Positions 21,430 to 28,141 of a stretch of DNA of 28,141 bases are shown piece after piece. Numbering within the stretch: the first letter of the stretch is position 1; each line of letters opens with the position of its first letter. Source of the stretch: CBDUMN01 sp965368335 (GTDB lineage Bacteria > Pseudomonadota > Alphaproteobacteria > Rhodospirillales > JAPHRK01). A model generated the notes under the pieces. That model was not told the DNA's origin, ran no database searches, and saw only the letters and a list, made by a program, of their open reading frames with translations. The translations under genes and the position numbers were made by a program. The DNA lies in contig CBDUMN010000045.1 of assembly GCA_965368335.1 (NCBI GenBank), forward strand, positions 1 through 28,141, in the 5' to 3' direction.

Positions 21430-22968
21430 CTACAGGGTTTTTACGGTCGCCAAAAAGCTTGCCTGGCTTCCCATACGAAGGAAGGAGAGGGCGCAACCCA
21501 GGTCGTAGTCTTTACGCTCTTCCTCTGCGACGGTTGTTATCACCGGCTTGCAGGATTCAGCTTCAACCTTTACTTTCGATTCCGTTTTCGCCATGGCGGT
21601 GTCGTGAAGAGCGTTTTCATAGTCGGATTCCCGCCTCGGCTTGCTTTCTTCGTCCTTTTCCTTTTCGTCTTCCGGCTCTTTGACGACAAGAGCAATATCG
21701 GGCGCCACGCCATTGGCCTGAATGGTCTTGCCCGATGGAGCGTAATAAAGCTGGGTGGTCAGGCGAAGCGAACCATCATTGGAGAGCGGCAGAAGCGTCT
21801 GGACGGAACCTTTGCCGAATGAGCGACGCCCCATAACAACCGCACGGCCATGCTCTTGCAGCGCACTCGAGACAATTTCAGACGCCGAGGCAGAACCGCC
21901 GTTGATCAGCACCACCATGGGCAAGCCCTTGGCGATATCGCCGATACCGGCCTCATAGTTGCGCTCACCACGCCCCTCTCGTCCCTTAATGCTAACGATA
22001 CGGCCCTTATCGAGAAAAGCGTCGCTTAGGGCGACGGACTGATCGAGAAGACCGCCCGGATTGTTGCGCAGGTCGAGCACCAGGCCGGTCATTCGTCCCT
22101 GGCTTTGCTTATAAAGGTCTTCAATCGCCGCCTCGACGCCATCTTCAACCTTTTCGTTAAACTTGGTGACTTGCAAATAGCCGATATTGCCTTCCAGACG
22201 CGCTTTTACGGTTTCAATTTCGATAACGTCACGGACGATTGAAACCGAAAAAGGCTGTTGGGCTTTGCGCTTGACGGTAAGAGAAATCTCCGTTCCCGGG
22301 TCGCCGCGCATTTCATTGACCGCCTTCATCAAGGTCCAGCCCGAAAGCGACTTGCCATTCAGATGGGTAATAATGTCACCCGGTTTAATTCCCGCTCGTT
22401 CGGCAGGCGTATCGGCAATGGGGGCGATCACATAGACTCCTTGATCGCGCATGGTAACGGAAATACCCAAACCGCCGAATTGACCACGCGTATTCGCATA
22501 CATGGCCTCGGCTTCCTTGGGCGTCAGATAACCGGAATGAGGGTCGAGAGAGGTCAGCATAGCATCCAAAGCAGCCTCTACGGCAGTTTCCGCCTTGTTG
22601 TGCGTCTCATCGTCATCGCCTTCTTTGGCCCAATCTTCAGACATCCCCTTGATCGCCGCATCGACAAGAACGGCATCATCGACCGGATGCACATAATTGC
22701 GCCGAGTATGTTTATAGACCTCGATAAACAAATCTCTCTGGAGGGCGCGTTCCTGCTTTTTCTTTAGATAGACGTCAAAAACCGCATCAAACCGCGCCAA
22801 TTCCTTCTGCGCGCTTTCCGGCAAACCACGCTCACCGCCAATCAGATTTTCAAATGTCTGATAAAGCACCGACTGCTTGGAACTACACCCGGAAAGAGGT
22901 GATAACAGCAAGCCAAGCGTGGCGCCGACGGCAATAACGGCCAAAGATCGGATCAGGGCGGGCTTCAT
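21430..22968 (-). CDS. ctpA: S41-family C-terminal processing protease, lipoprotein (512 aa)
   Basis: A lipoprotein signal with lipobox LSGC (25-28, acylated Cys28) anchors the protein in the envelope. A helical N-terminal region is followed by a PDZ domain (about 165-240, FGGLGISVTM...AERAGIKPGDIITHLNG). The S41 protease core has LDLRNNPGGLL and the catalytic region GGSASASE (357-364) plus Lys386 in SFGKGSVQ, which form the Ser-Lys dyad. The C-terminal tail (about 430-512) is charged and variable. The ATG at 22968 is preferred over a longer ORF from 23016, whose first codons overlap the upstream terminator. The role is likely processing of periplasmic proteins or peptidoglycan hydrolases. 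Confidence 0.9.
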   Translation of the reverse strand: MKPALIRSLAVIAVGATLGLLLSPLSGCSSKQSVLYQTFENLIGGERGLPESAQKELARFDAVFDVYLKKKQERALQRDLFIEVYKHTRRNYVHPVDDAVLVDAAIKGMSEDWAKEGDDDETHNKAETAVEAALDAMLTSLDPHSGYLTPKEAEAMYANTRGQFGGLGISVTMRDQGVYVIAPIADTPAERAGIKPGDIITHLNGKSLSGWTLMKAVNEMRGDPGTEISLTVKRKAQQPFSVSIVRDVIEIETVKARLEGNIGYLQVTKFNEKVEDGVEAAIEDLYKQSQGRMTGLVLDLRNNPGGLLDQSVALSDAFLDKGRIVSIKGREGRGERNYEAGIGDIAKGLPMVVLINGGSASASEIVSSALQEHGRAVVMGRRSFGKGSVQTLLPLSNDGSLRLTTQLYYAPSGKTIQANGVAPDIALVVKEPEDEKEKDEESKPRRESDYENALHDTAMAKTESKVKVEAESCKPVITTVAEEERKDYDLGCALSFLRMGSQASFLATVKTL

Positions 22969-22992
22969 AGACTTAAATGGTTCTCCCAAACG

Positions 22993-23024
22993 AAAAGAGG
23001 CGCGGCATCGCAACACCGCACCTC
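22993..23024 (-). terminator. Terminator of the DUF2249/hemerythrin operon
   Basis: On the minus strand, GAGGTGCGG pairs with CCGCGCCTC (9 bp, one G-T pair) around a 10-nt loop and runs into TTTT. It lies about 50 bp after the hemerythrin stop and just before ctpA. A second hairpin, GACGAAA / TTTCGTC (23035-23054), precedes it. Confidence 0.6.
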
Positions 23025-23070
23025 TAGATATAAGGACGAAAACTTAGTTTCGTCTAGACTCTTAACGGAT

Positions 23071-23583
23071 TTAGCCGCCCTTCTTCTCAGCGTAGGCCAT
23101 GGCCAATTCAGCTTCTTCATCAGGATCGAGCATCTGATCAAGCGCTGGAAGGAAGCCCATTTCCTCCTTCTGGACGTGAAAGACCTCACGCTCGATTATC
23201 TCCAGGCCCAGACGGTGAAACTCTGCCCATGAATCAGGCGATAACTCGCCGCCCCTAAACCCACGGGCCATTTCGGTCATCCGTTCGGCAATGGGTCGGA
23301 TTACATCGTGCTCGCCCTTAAGCATCATGGGAATACCCGCATCGGCGAAATCGGCAAATCGGGGAAACAGGAATTCTTCCTCGAAGGAGAAGTGAGCGCC
23401 GATTTCTGCTTCCATCAGGGCCGCCAAATCGGTCATCAGGCTAATCATCTCAGCGGAATCAGCTGCTGGCGGATTGCTGGCGTTGTGACGCCCTAAAAAC
23501 GCCTCAAGACGTTCCAACAGAGCGAGTGTCGCCATATGGTCTTCGTGGAGAGATTTGATGAAATTCAAGGTAAAATCGTACAT
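23071..23583 (-). CDS. Hemerythrin-domain protein (170 aa)
   Basis: A single four-helix-bundle hemerythrin domain with a complete diiron ligand set: His16 (HEDHMATL), His64 and Glu68 (HFSFEEEF), His92 (GEHDVIRP), His136 and Glu140 (HVQKEE). There is no signal peptide. Such proteins bind oxygen, nitric oxide or iron, and some repair nitrosylated Fe-S clusters. It is the last gene of a three-gene minus-strand operon with an FNR/DNR-type box, which points to a nitric-oxide or low-oxygen role. It starts 5 bp after the upstream membrane-protein stop. The exact ligand is unknown. Confidence 0.9.
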   Translation of the reverse strand: MYDFTLNFIKSLHEDHMATLALLERLEAFLGRHNASNPPAADSAEMISLMTDLAALMEAEIGAHFSFEEEFLFPRFADFADAGIPMMLKGEHDVIRPIAERMTEMARGFRGGELSPDSWAEFHRLGLEIIEREVFHVQKEEMGFLPALDQMLDPDEEAELAMAYAEKKGG

Positions 23584-23588
23584 GCTTT

Positions 23589-24884
23589 TTATAAATCCGT
23601 AGTTTCTAGTGCCGTTCTATCACTTTCATTATGGTATGACAGATAGGTGGTTCCGACGGCGACGGCGTACCAGAGAAAAGCCACCGCGCCAATGATGCCG
23701 GAGATTGCACCGGCGAAAACAAAATTCCCTTGATCCTGGACAATTCCCAAACCGCCCAAAACAACAGCCAGACTGTGGCAAATCAGAGTTGCTTTCAGCA
23801 GCTTCTCATTAGCCATCGCCGAAAGTGTCGGCGGCTTGCTGCCTTTGCGATTCATGTTCATGGAGGCGAGAAACGGAATTATTCGCTGCAAAATACCAAG
23901 CAAAAACGTCAGCATCCAACCGACAAGGGCAAGAAATCCAAAAAGGGTGATACTCACCCAATCGACCATGACGGCGCCCCCCGCCAACAGAACGACCGGC
24001 AACATGACCCAAGCGGCCTTTACCATAACAAACGAAATGCCGAGGCGCTTCCTCATCCCCTTTTTTAGAGACTGCAGCATGCACCAAAGATGAAGGCTCA
24101 CCCCGACAAGACCGACGGTCAACCCGCCATAAAGCGCCATCTCGTTACGTTCTGCCGCCCCATAGACACCAACCACCAGCGCCAGAACGACACAAATGAA
24201 AGAAAGCCAACCCGCCTTATCGGGAACGGCGGGGGAAAGAGCGAACATGGGCACCAGAATAGTGCTGAACCCCAATGCCAGCATCCCCATAAAGCCAAAA
24301 ACCGCCAGGATAAAGTGGGTCAGCCCAATGGCGGCATGGTCGGCGAGAAAGCCATGGTCGAAATCGGCAATCAGGGCAAAGCCGAGCACCAGCAAACCGA
24401 CTAAGGCGGCAAGCGCGACCCAGGCATGCGATACGGCCAGCTTCAAGCTTTTCGTCCGCAACAGAACGTCGGCAACGGTCAGGGCGTAAATAATCAATCC
24501 AAAAATGGCTGCCAATGCACCGGCAGCTTGCGTGTAGTGATGATGGATGGCGAACCCAACCAGCAAAACGACGATACCGGGGAAAAACAACCACCATGCC
24601 AAATAACAGGGCCAGACAGCGCGCAAGGCCACACCGGTGGCGACCGTCAACAACTGAAACGAGGCCCCCATAGCGGTCATGGCGAAAACCCCAAGGGTCA
24701 ATGTATGAAGCGCAGCCAGAACCGGTCCTGTGCCGCCCCTAAAACCAACCACTTCGTCAGCCGAGACCAACACTAATGCCCAAAAAACAATATGAAAAAA
24801 ACAGGCTATATAGAAAAATCGAAAAGGTATGGAGGGCGGCAACAATCGCGCCTGAGCCCCCATCAATATAGTTCCGGGAAACAC
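23589..24884 (-). CDS. Polytopic membrane protein, NnrS/heme-copper-oxidase-like (431 aa)
   Basis: About twelve hydrophobic helices span the whole length. Histidines in helices (LHTLTLGVFAMTAMG, HHHYTQA, LTHFILAVFGFMGM) and the repeated small-residue-rich segments resemble NnrS-type and heme-copper-subunit-I-like proteins linked to nitric oxide metabolism. It is not a full oxidase, since I do not see the complete binuclear-centre histidine set. The start is GTG at 24884, overlapping the upstream stop by one base (TAGTG). An ATG seven codons later is possible. Context with DUF2249 and hemerythrin genes supports a nitrosative-stress role. Family assignment is by pattern and moderate. Confidence 0.65.
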   Translation of the reverse strand: MFPGTILMGAQARLLPPSIPFRFFYIACFFHIVFWALVLVSADEVVGFRGGTGPVLAALHTLTLGVFAMTAMGASFQLLTVATGVALRAVWPCYLAWWLFFPGIVVLLVGFAIHHHYTQAAGALAAIFGLIIYALTVADVLLRTKSLKLAVSHAWVALAALVGLLVLGFALIADFDHGFLADHAAIGLTHFILAVFGFMGMLALGFSTILVPMFALSPAVPDKAGWLSFICVVLALVVGVYGAAERNEMALYGGLTVGLVGVSLHLWCMLQSLKKGMRKRLGISFVMVKAAWVMLPVVLLAGGAVMVDWVSITLFGFLALVGWMLTFLLGILQRIIPFLASMNMNRKGSKPPTLSAMANEKLLKATLICHSLAVVLGGLGIVQDQGNFVFAGAISGIIGAVAFLWYAVAVGTTYLSYHNESDRTALETTDL

Positions 24885-25699
24885 TAAGCCGCACTCCTAC
24901 GCTTGCTTAAATACAGAAGAAACTCTTCCCCCTCATCGCTCTGTTTGTGCTCCAGCACTTCATACTCCCAGTCGCGCTCACTGAGTTCGGGAAACAGAAA
25001 CACCGGCTCGCGATGAATACGAACGAATACCTCTTCAGGCGCATCGGGACTGTCGAGAAGAGTTAAAATTTCAACGAGAGGCTGCGGAGGCTCGAGACGG
25101 CGAACGTCCAGATGCGCCGTCCGCCCAAGAATTTGCAAATCGTCAGTCTTTGCGTTTGCTGGACTTTCCGATAGCGGCGATTGCGCTGCATGGAAATAGA
25201 CCGTCCAGCCTCCACCATCTTCAGGCTCGCCATAGCTAGCCATGCCCCGCTCGGCCAGAACGCCGCGCAAAGGTACGGGATTAAACGGGGCTCGTAAACG
25301 GAACCCCTGGCCAACAGCCAATTGACTTACCTCTTTCATAATCCGTTCAAACGGGTCTTGGCCGCCCTTTAAATCGGCCCGCACATCAATTTCATGGATA
25401 TGGTCACCCATCAAGGCAACCATCCAAGCGGGTTTAATATCCCGTGGCGGTTTGGCGGAATCGCTCAAATCCACGGAAAGACCTGGGCCGCAATTGATGA
25501 AAGAAAGAAAGGCCTCGGTGGAAATACCCGCCCATTGAGCCGCCTCACCAAGAGTCGCCGCCTTCTTATGGTCACAAAGCCCGAATTCAGCCACATGGGC
25601 GAAGTACGGATGTAAGCTTGAAAGACGTTCCTCAAGCCCTGGACGCACCGAAAGAGCGTCGGCGAATAAGTCGTTCTCAGTAAAAACCCGGTCGGTCAA
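24884..25699 (-). CDS. DUF1858-like / tandem DUF2249 protein (271 aa)
   Basis: The N-terminal region (about 7-70, FTENDLFADALSVRPGLEERL...AATLGEAAQWAGIS) resembles the DUF1858/ScdA N-terminal domain. Two DUF2249-like units follow: about 100-170 (IHEIDVRADLKGGQDPFERI...GFRLRAPFNPVPLRGVL) and about 195-268 (LDVRRLEPPQPLVEIL...VRIHREPVFLFPEL). The start codon is TTG, with GGGAA a few bases before it, and no better in-frame start exists. Proteins of these families cluster with denitrification, hemerythrin and Fe-S repair genes, but their biochemical role is not well known. It is first in the operon and its promoter region carries the FNR/DNR-type box. Confidence 0.75.
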   Translation of the reverse strand: MTDRVFTENDLFADALSVRPGLEERLSSLHPYFAHVAEFGLCDHKKAATLGEAAQWAGISTEAFLSFINCGPGLSVDLSDSAKPPRDIKPAWMVALMGDHIHEIDVRADLKGGQDPFERIMKEVSQLAVGQGFRLRAPFNPVPLRGVLAERGMASYGEPEDGGGWTVYFHAAQSPLSESPANAKTDDLQILGRTAHLDVRRLEPPQPLVEILTLLDSPDAPEEVFVRIHREPVFLFPELSERDWEYEVLEHKQSDEGEEFLLYLSKRRSAA

Positions 25700-25784
25700 A
25701 GTATTTCCCGTTGTAGCGATCCGATTGCGGCAGAATACCCACTGACCGCACTTAGTTCTCTAACCATCATCAATCTTTTATTGT

Positions 25785-25798
25785 TTGACGCGTGTCAA
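25785..25798. promoter_or_regulatory. FNR/DNR/NnrR-type binding site
   Basis: TTGAC-GCGT-GTCAA is a perfect dyad with the 4-bp centre typical of CRP/FNR-family sites (FNR consensus TTGAT-N4-ATCAA). It is centred about 92 bp before the DUF2249 start codon. Placement at -41.5 would put the transcript start near 25750. It suggests activation of the DUF2249-NnrS-like-hemerythrin operon by low oxygen or nitric oxide. Confidence 0.65.
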
Positions 25799-25954
25799 CC
25801 TTGTCGCGGCTACCCACCCTTTCCACAAGGTAAATTTCCTAGAATCACCCTAAACTATTCGACTAAAAGAATTTTTCTTTCTCCCTGACGACCAAGCGGT
25901 TAAACTAAAAAGCTACAAACAAACAACACAAATCAACGCTTTTAGTGGTGCCTC

Positions 25955-25977
25955 ACAAAGCCACGGGAAGGCTTTGT
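25955..25977 (+). repeat. Hairpin in the chemoreceptor leader
   Basis: ACAAAGCC (25955-25962) pairs perfectly with GGCTTTGT (25970-25977) around a 7-nt loop ACGGGAA. It ends 29 bp before the ATG and lacks a strong T tract. It may affect translation or stability, and I could not match it to a known riboswitch. Confidence 0.3.
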
Positions 25978-26006
25978 TTAGGTAAGGGTTGGAGGTCTTT
26001 TTTTCC

Positions 26007-28061
26007 ATGAGTTTGCTAAACGACATGCGTATTCGGTCGCGGGTCCTGCTGCTGCTGGCCATCCCGTTGATCGCCCTGATCATCTTTGCCGGAATGATTG
26101 TTGAAGAACGGCGCGAACAATCGGCTGGATTAAAAACCCTTCAGGATCTGGCCGATATCGGAGTTGCCGCTAGTGCCGTCGTCCACGAACTTCAAAAAGA
26201 ACGCGGCGCTTCGGCCGGGTTTATCGGCTCAAAAGGCGAGCGCTTTTCCAAAATTCTGCCTGACCAGCGCAACGTCACCAACGAAAAGCACATCGCTTTC
26301 AAAAAAGTTCTCGGAAATTACGACCTGCAAGCCTTAGGGGCTAAATTCTCCGCCCAAATCAAGATGGCCAACGAAGCTTTGGCGCTCCTAAACGGTAAAC
26401 GAGCTCAAATCGATAAGTTCGAACTGAGTGTGCCCGAAATGGCCGGATACTATACGCCGACTATCGCCAAACTTCTCGGCATCATCGAAAAAATGCCGGA
26501 ATTGAGCACAGATGCTGAAATCACCAGCCAACTAGCCGCTTATATCGCCTTTCTGCAAGGCAAAGAGCGGGCGGGGATTGAGCGCGCCATGGGATCGGGC
26601 GGCTTTTCCGCCGGAAAATTCGCCCCGGCCATTTATCGCAAATTCCTCAGCCTGATCGCACAGCAGGAAACCTATCTGGATACCTTCTATAAGTTCGCCC
26701 TTCCCGACGAAGTCGCTTTCTATGAAAAGACGGTTCAGGGCGCGGAGGTCGATGACGTCAACCGCATGCGAAATATCGCCATCGAAAGCGTCTACACTGA
26801 CGATACGAAGGGCGTCGAAGGTCCGTACTGGTTCAAAACGATTACCATCAAGATCAACCTGCTGAAGGAGGTCGAGGACCAGATCGCCAAAAATCTTATT
26901 GATGCGGCGAAACATCATTCCGCAGAAGCAGAAACCATCTTTTGGATTGTCGCCGGCATAACGCTTGCTCTGGTCATCGCCCTAGTCGTACTCGGTATGG
27001 CGATCATCCGCAGCATCACTGGCGCTATCGGCGACCTGACGGGTGATATGACCGCCCTCGCCGCCGGCGATAAGAGCATTGAAATACACGGTGCAAATCG
27101 TGAGGATGAAATCGGTGAAATGTCGAGAGCCGTCCTCGTTTTCAAAGAAAACATGATCCGTGCCGACAAGATGGCCGAAGAGCAGGAAGCCGAACGAGCC
27201 GAAAAGGAAAAACGCACCAAGGCTCGCGAGGAACTTACCAACGCCTTCCAGTCGACCATCGTCGAAATTATCAACGGCGTTTCAAAAGCCACCGAGACGA
27301 TGCAGGTCTCGGCAAACTCCATGTCGTCGACAGCCGACCAGACCAGCCAGCACTCGACCAGCGTCGCCTCGGCCGCCGAACAGGCCACCAGCAACGTTCA
27401 GACCGTCGCTTCGGCTGCGGAAGAGCTCTCCAGCTCAATCAGCGAGATCACCCGCCAGGTCTCGCAGTCGACCGATGTGGCGAACAATGCGGTTAGCGAA
27501 GCTCAACGGACCAATGAAATGGTTCAGGGGCTGGCCAATGCTTCCCAGAAAATCGGTGAAGTGGTGCAGTTGATTACCGATATTGCCGAACAGACCAATC
27601 TACTGGCGCTCAACGCAACTATTGAAGCCGCCCGAGCAGGCGATGCCGGCAAGGGTTTTGCGGTTGTTGCATCCGAAGTGAAGAACCTCGCCAACCAGAC
27701 CGCCAAGGCAACCGAGGAAATCGGTAGCCAGATCGGTGGTATTCAAGGCGCCACAGCCGATGCCGTAACGGCCATCGGCGGCATTGGCGAAACCATCAAC
27801 CAAATCAGCGAAATCACCTCGGCCATCGCCGCCGCCGTCGAAGAACAAGGCGCAGCAACCCAGGAAATCGCCCGTAACGTCGAACAGGCAGCTACCGGCA
27901 CACAAGAAGTGACGAGCAACATCGTCAGCGTCAGTCAGGGAGCACAGGAAACAGGCGAAGCCGCCGGTCAGGTGCTTGAAGCTGTTCAAGGGCTTTCCAA
28001 GCAGTCCGACCGCCTTAAAGCGGAGGTTCAGACCTTTATCTCCGGATTGGAAAACACCTAG
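26007..28061 (+). CDS. Methyl-accepting chemotaxis protein with NIT sensor domain (684 aa)
   Basis: A transmembrane chemoreceptor. TM1 (about 13-31) is followed by a periplasmic NIT-type (nitrate- and nitrite-sensing) all-helical domain (about 45-300) with the marks ELQKERGASAGFIGS (61-75) and FLQGKERAGIERA. Then come TM2 (about 308-335), a HAMP domain (about 336-390) and a long MA signalling coiled coil. The conserved hairpin tip is AEQTNLLALNATIEAARAGDAGKGFAVVASEVKNLA. No C-terminal pentapeptide for CheR/CheB tethering is visible (it ends FISGLENT). The ATG at 26007 follows GGAGG by 11 nt; a TTG at 25989 would add six residues ahead of it and is unlikely. It may steer cells toward nitrate or nitrite, matching the neighbouring nitrogen-oxide genes. 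Confidence 0.92.
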   Translation: MSLLNDMRIRSRVLLLLAIPLIALIIFAGMIVEERREQSAGLKTLQDLADIGVAASAVVHELQKERGASAGFIGSKGERFSKILPDQRNVTNEKHIAFKKVLGNYDLQALGAKFSAQIKMANEALALLNGKRAQIDKFELSVPEMAGYYTPTIAKLLGIIEKMPELSTDAEITSQLAAYIAFLQGKERAGIERAMGSGGFSAGKFAPAIYRKFLSLIAQQETYLDTFYKFALPDEVAFYEKTVQGAEVDDVNRMRNIAIESVYTDDTKGVEGPYWFKTITIKINLLKEVEDQIAKNLIDAAKHHSAEAETIFWIVAGITLALVIALVVLGMAIIRSITGAIGDLTGDMTALAAGDKSIEIHGANREDEIGEMSRAVLVFKENMIRADKMAEEQEAERAEKEKRTKAREELTNAFQSTIVEIINGVSKATETMQVSANSMSSTADQTSQHSTSVASAAEQATSNVQTVASAAEELSSSISEITRQVSQSTDVANNAVSEAQRTNEMVQGLANASQKIGEVVQLITDIAEQTNLLALNATIEAARAGDAGKGFAVVASEVKNLANQTAKATEEIGSQIGGIQGATADAVTAIGGIGETINQISEITSAIAAAVEEQGAATQEIARNVEQAATGTQEVTSNIVSVSQGAQETGEAAGQVLEAVQGLSKQSDRLKAEVQTFISGLENT

Positions 28062-28088
28062 GGGGGCGGTAAAGAACGCTCAACTCAC

Positions 28089-28112
28089 AAAAAAGGCTGG
28101 AAACTTCAGCCT
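28089..28112 (-). terminator. Minus-strand terminator for a gene beyond the right edge
   Basis: AGGCTG (28094-28099) and CAGCCT (28107-28112) form a 6-bp stem. On the minus strand it is followed by six T (28094-28089), so it would end a convergent gene entering from the right. The last 29 bases carry no readable gene. Confidence 0.5.
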
Positions 28113-28141
28113 GTGTAAAAAGAAGGAGTTCCGATTTTGGA

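Larger units (their letters stand above)
25700..26006. other. Divergent regulatory region with FNR-type box and hairpin
   Basis: No ORF is present. The region contains a perfect FNR/DNR-type box (25785-25798), an AT-rich stretch toward the chemoreceptor gene and a perfect 8-bp hairpin (25955-25977, loop ACGGGAA) in its leader. GGAGG follows at 25991. Confidence 0.5.

Noticed and set aside
25955..25977. Hairpin with ACGG-containing loop as a guanidine-II or c-di-GMP riboswitch
   Set aside because: Guanidine-II needs two hairpins with tetraloops of ACGR type, and only one with a 7-nt loop is present. The conserved core of the GEMM-I c-di-GMP switch is not complete.
1..28141. tRNA or rRNA genes, CRISPR arrays, insertion sequences or integrase genes
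   Set aside because: None of their typical signatures (CCA-adjacent cloverleaf, repeat-spacer pattern, transposase DDE motifs, terminal inverted repeats) was recognised on reading both strands by eye.
28123..28141. Start of a plus-strand gene after AAGGAG near the right edge
   Set aside because: Only a TTG lies at usable spacing and the window ends two bases later. The minus-strand terminator just before it suggests a convergent gene instead.

Overview
The window looks like the chromosome of an alphaproteobacterium, most likely a marine member of the Rhodospirillales-type group with sulfur-oxidising lithotrophic ability. This rests on moderate GC, strong GGAGG-type ribosome binding sites, a SoxYZ sulfur carrier, a BigR/SqrR-type persulfide-sensing ArsR regulator, a nitrate/nitrite-sensing (NIT) chemoreceptor and many multi-domain signalling proteins. 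The species is inferred from gene content and style, not from a search. I saw no rRNA, tRNA, CRISPR array, insertion sequence or prophage gene.

Left part (1-7.8 kb): general housekeeping and stress genes. In order: a leader region with strong hairpins, a PadR-like winged-helix protein, a hybrid histidine kinase (GAF-PAS-HisKA-HATPase-REC), an SDR oxidoreductase divergent from a YedK/HMCES-type SRAP protein, a translationally coupled tandem-Usp and secreted trypsin-like protease pair, and an APH/zeta-kinase-like fusion protein.

Central part (7.9-14.2 kb, + strand): the most interesting region. A probable small RNA with a pyrimidine-rich (anti-Shine-Dalgarno) loop and its own promoter and terminator is followed by a compact sulfur operon. 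The operon encodes a membrane-anchored octaheme cytochrome c of the tetrathionate-reductase (OTR) family, a cytochrome b, SoxY (Tat exported), SoxZ and an exported triple-rhodanese protein. After an internal hairpin terminator come a monoheme cytochrome c and a TsuA/YedE-type thiosulfate permease. No SoxXA, SoxB or SoxCD is present, so this looks like a SoxYZ-centred periplasmic sulfane/thiosulfate/tetrathionate module tied to the quinone pool.

Right-centre (14.2-21.2 kb): a minus-strand RND efflux pair (adaptor, permease) with a dienelactone-hydrolase-like protein diverges from a BigR-type ArsR and a DUF2892 membrane protein. The overlapping divergent promoters are covered by palindromic CTAAT/ATTAG operators, and a related ATATATTAG element lies in the promoter spacer of the octaheme operon. 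A zinc-motif ATP sulfurylase (Sat) follows on the minus strand.

Right part (21.4-28.1 kb): a lipoprotein S41/CtpA protease. Next is a minus-strand operon (DUF1858-like/DUF2249 protein, NnrS/heme-copper-like membrane protein, hemerythrin) preceded by a perfect FNR/DNR-type box, suggesting a nitric-oxide or low-oxygen response. The last gene is a NIT-domain chemoreceptor. Together the window links periplasmic sulfur oxidation, persulfide sensing and efflux, and nitrogen-oxide sensing.
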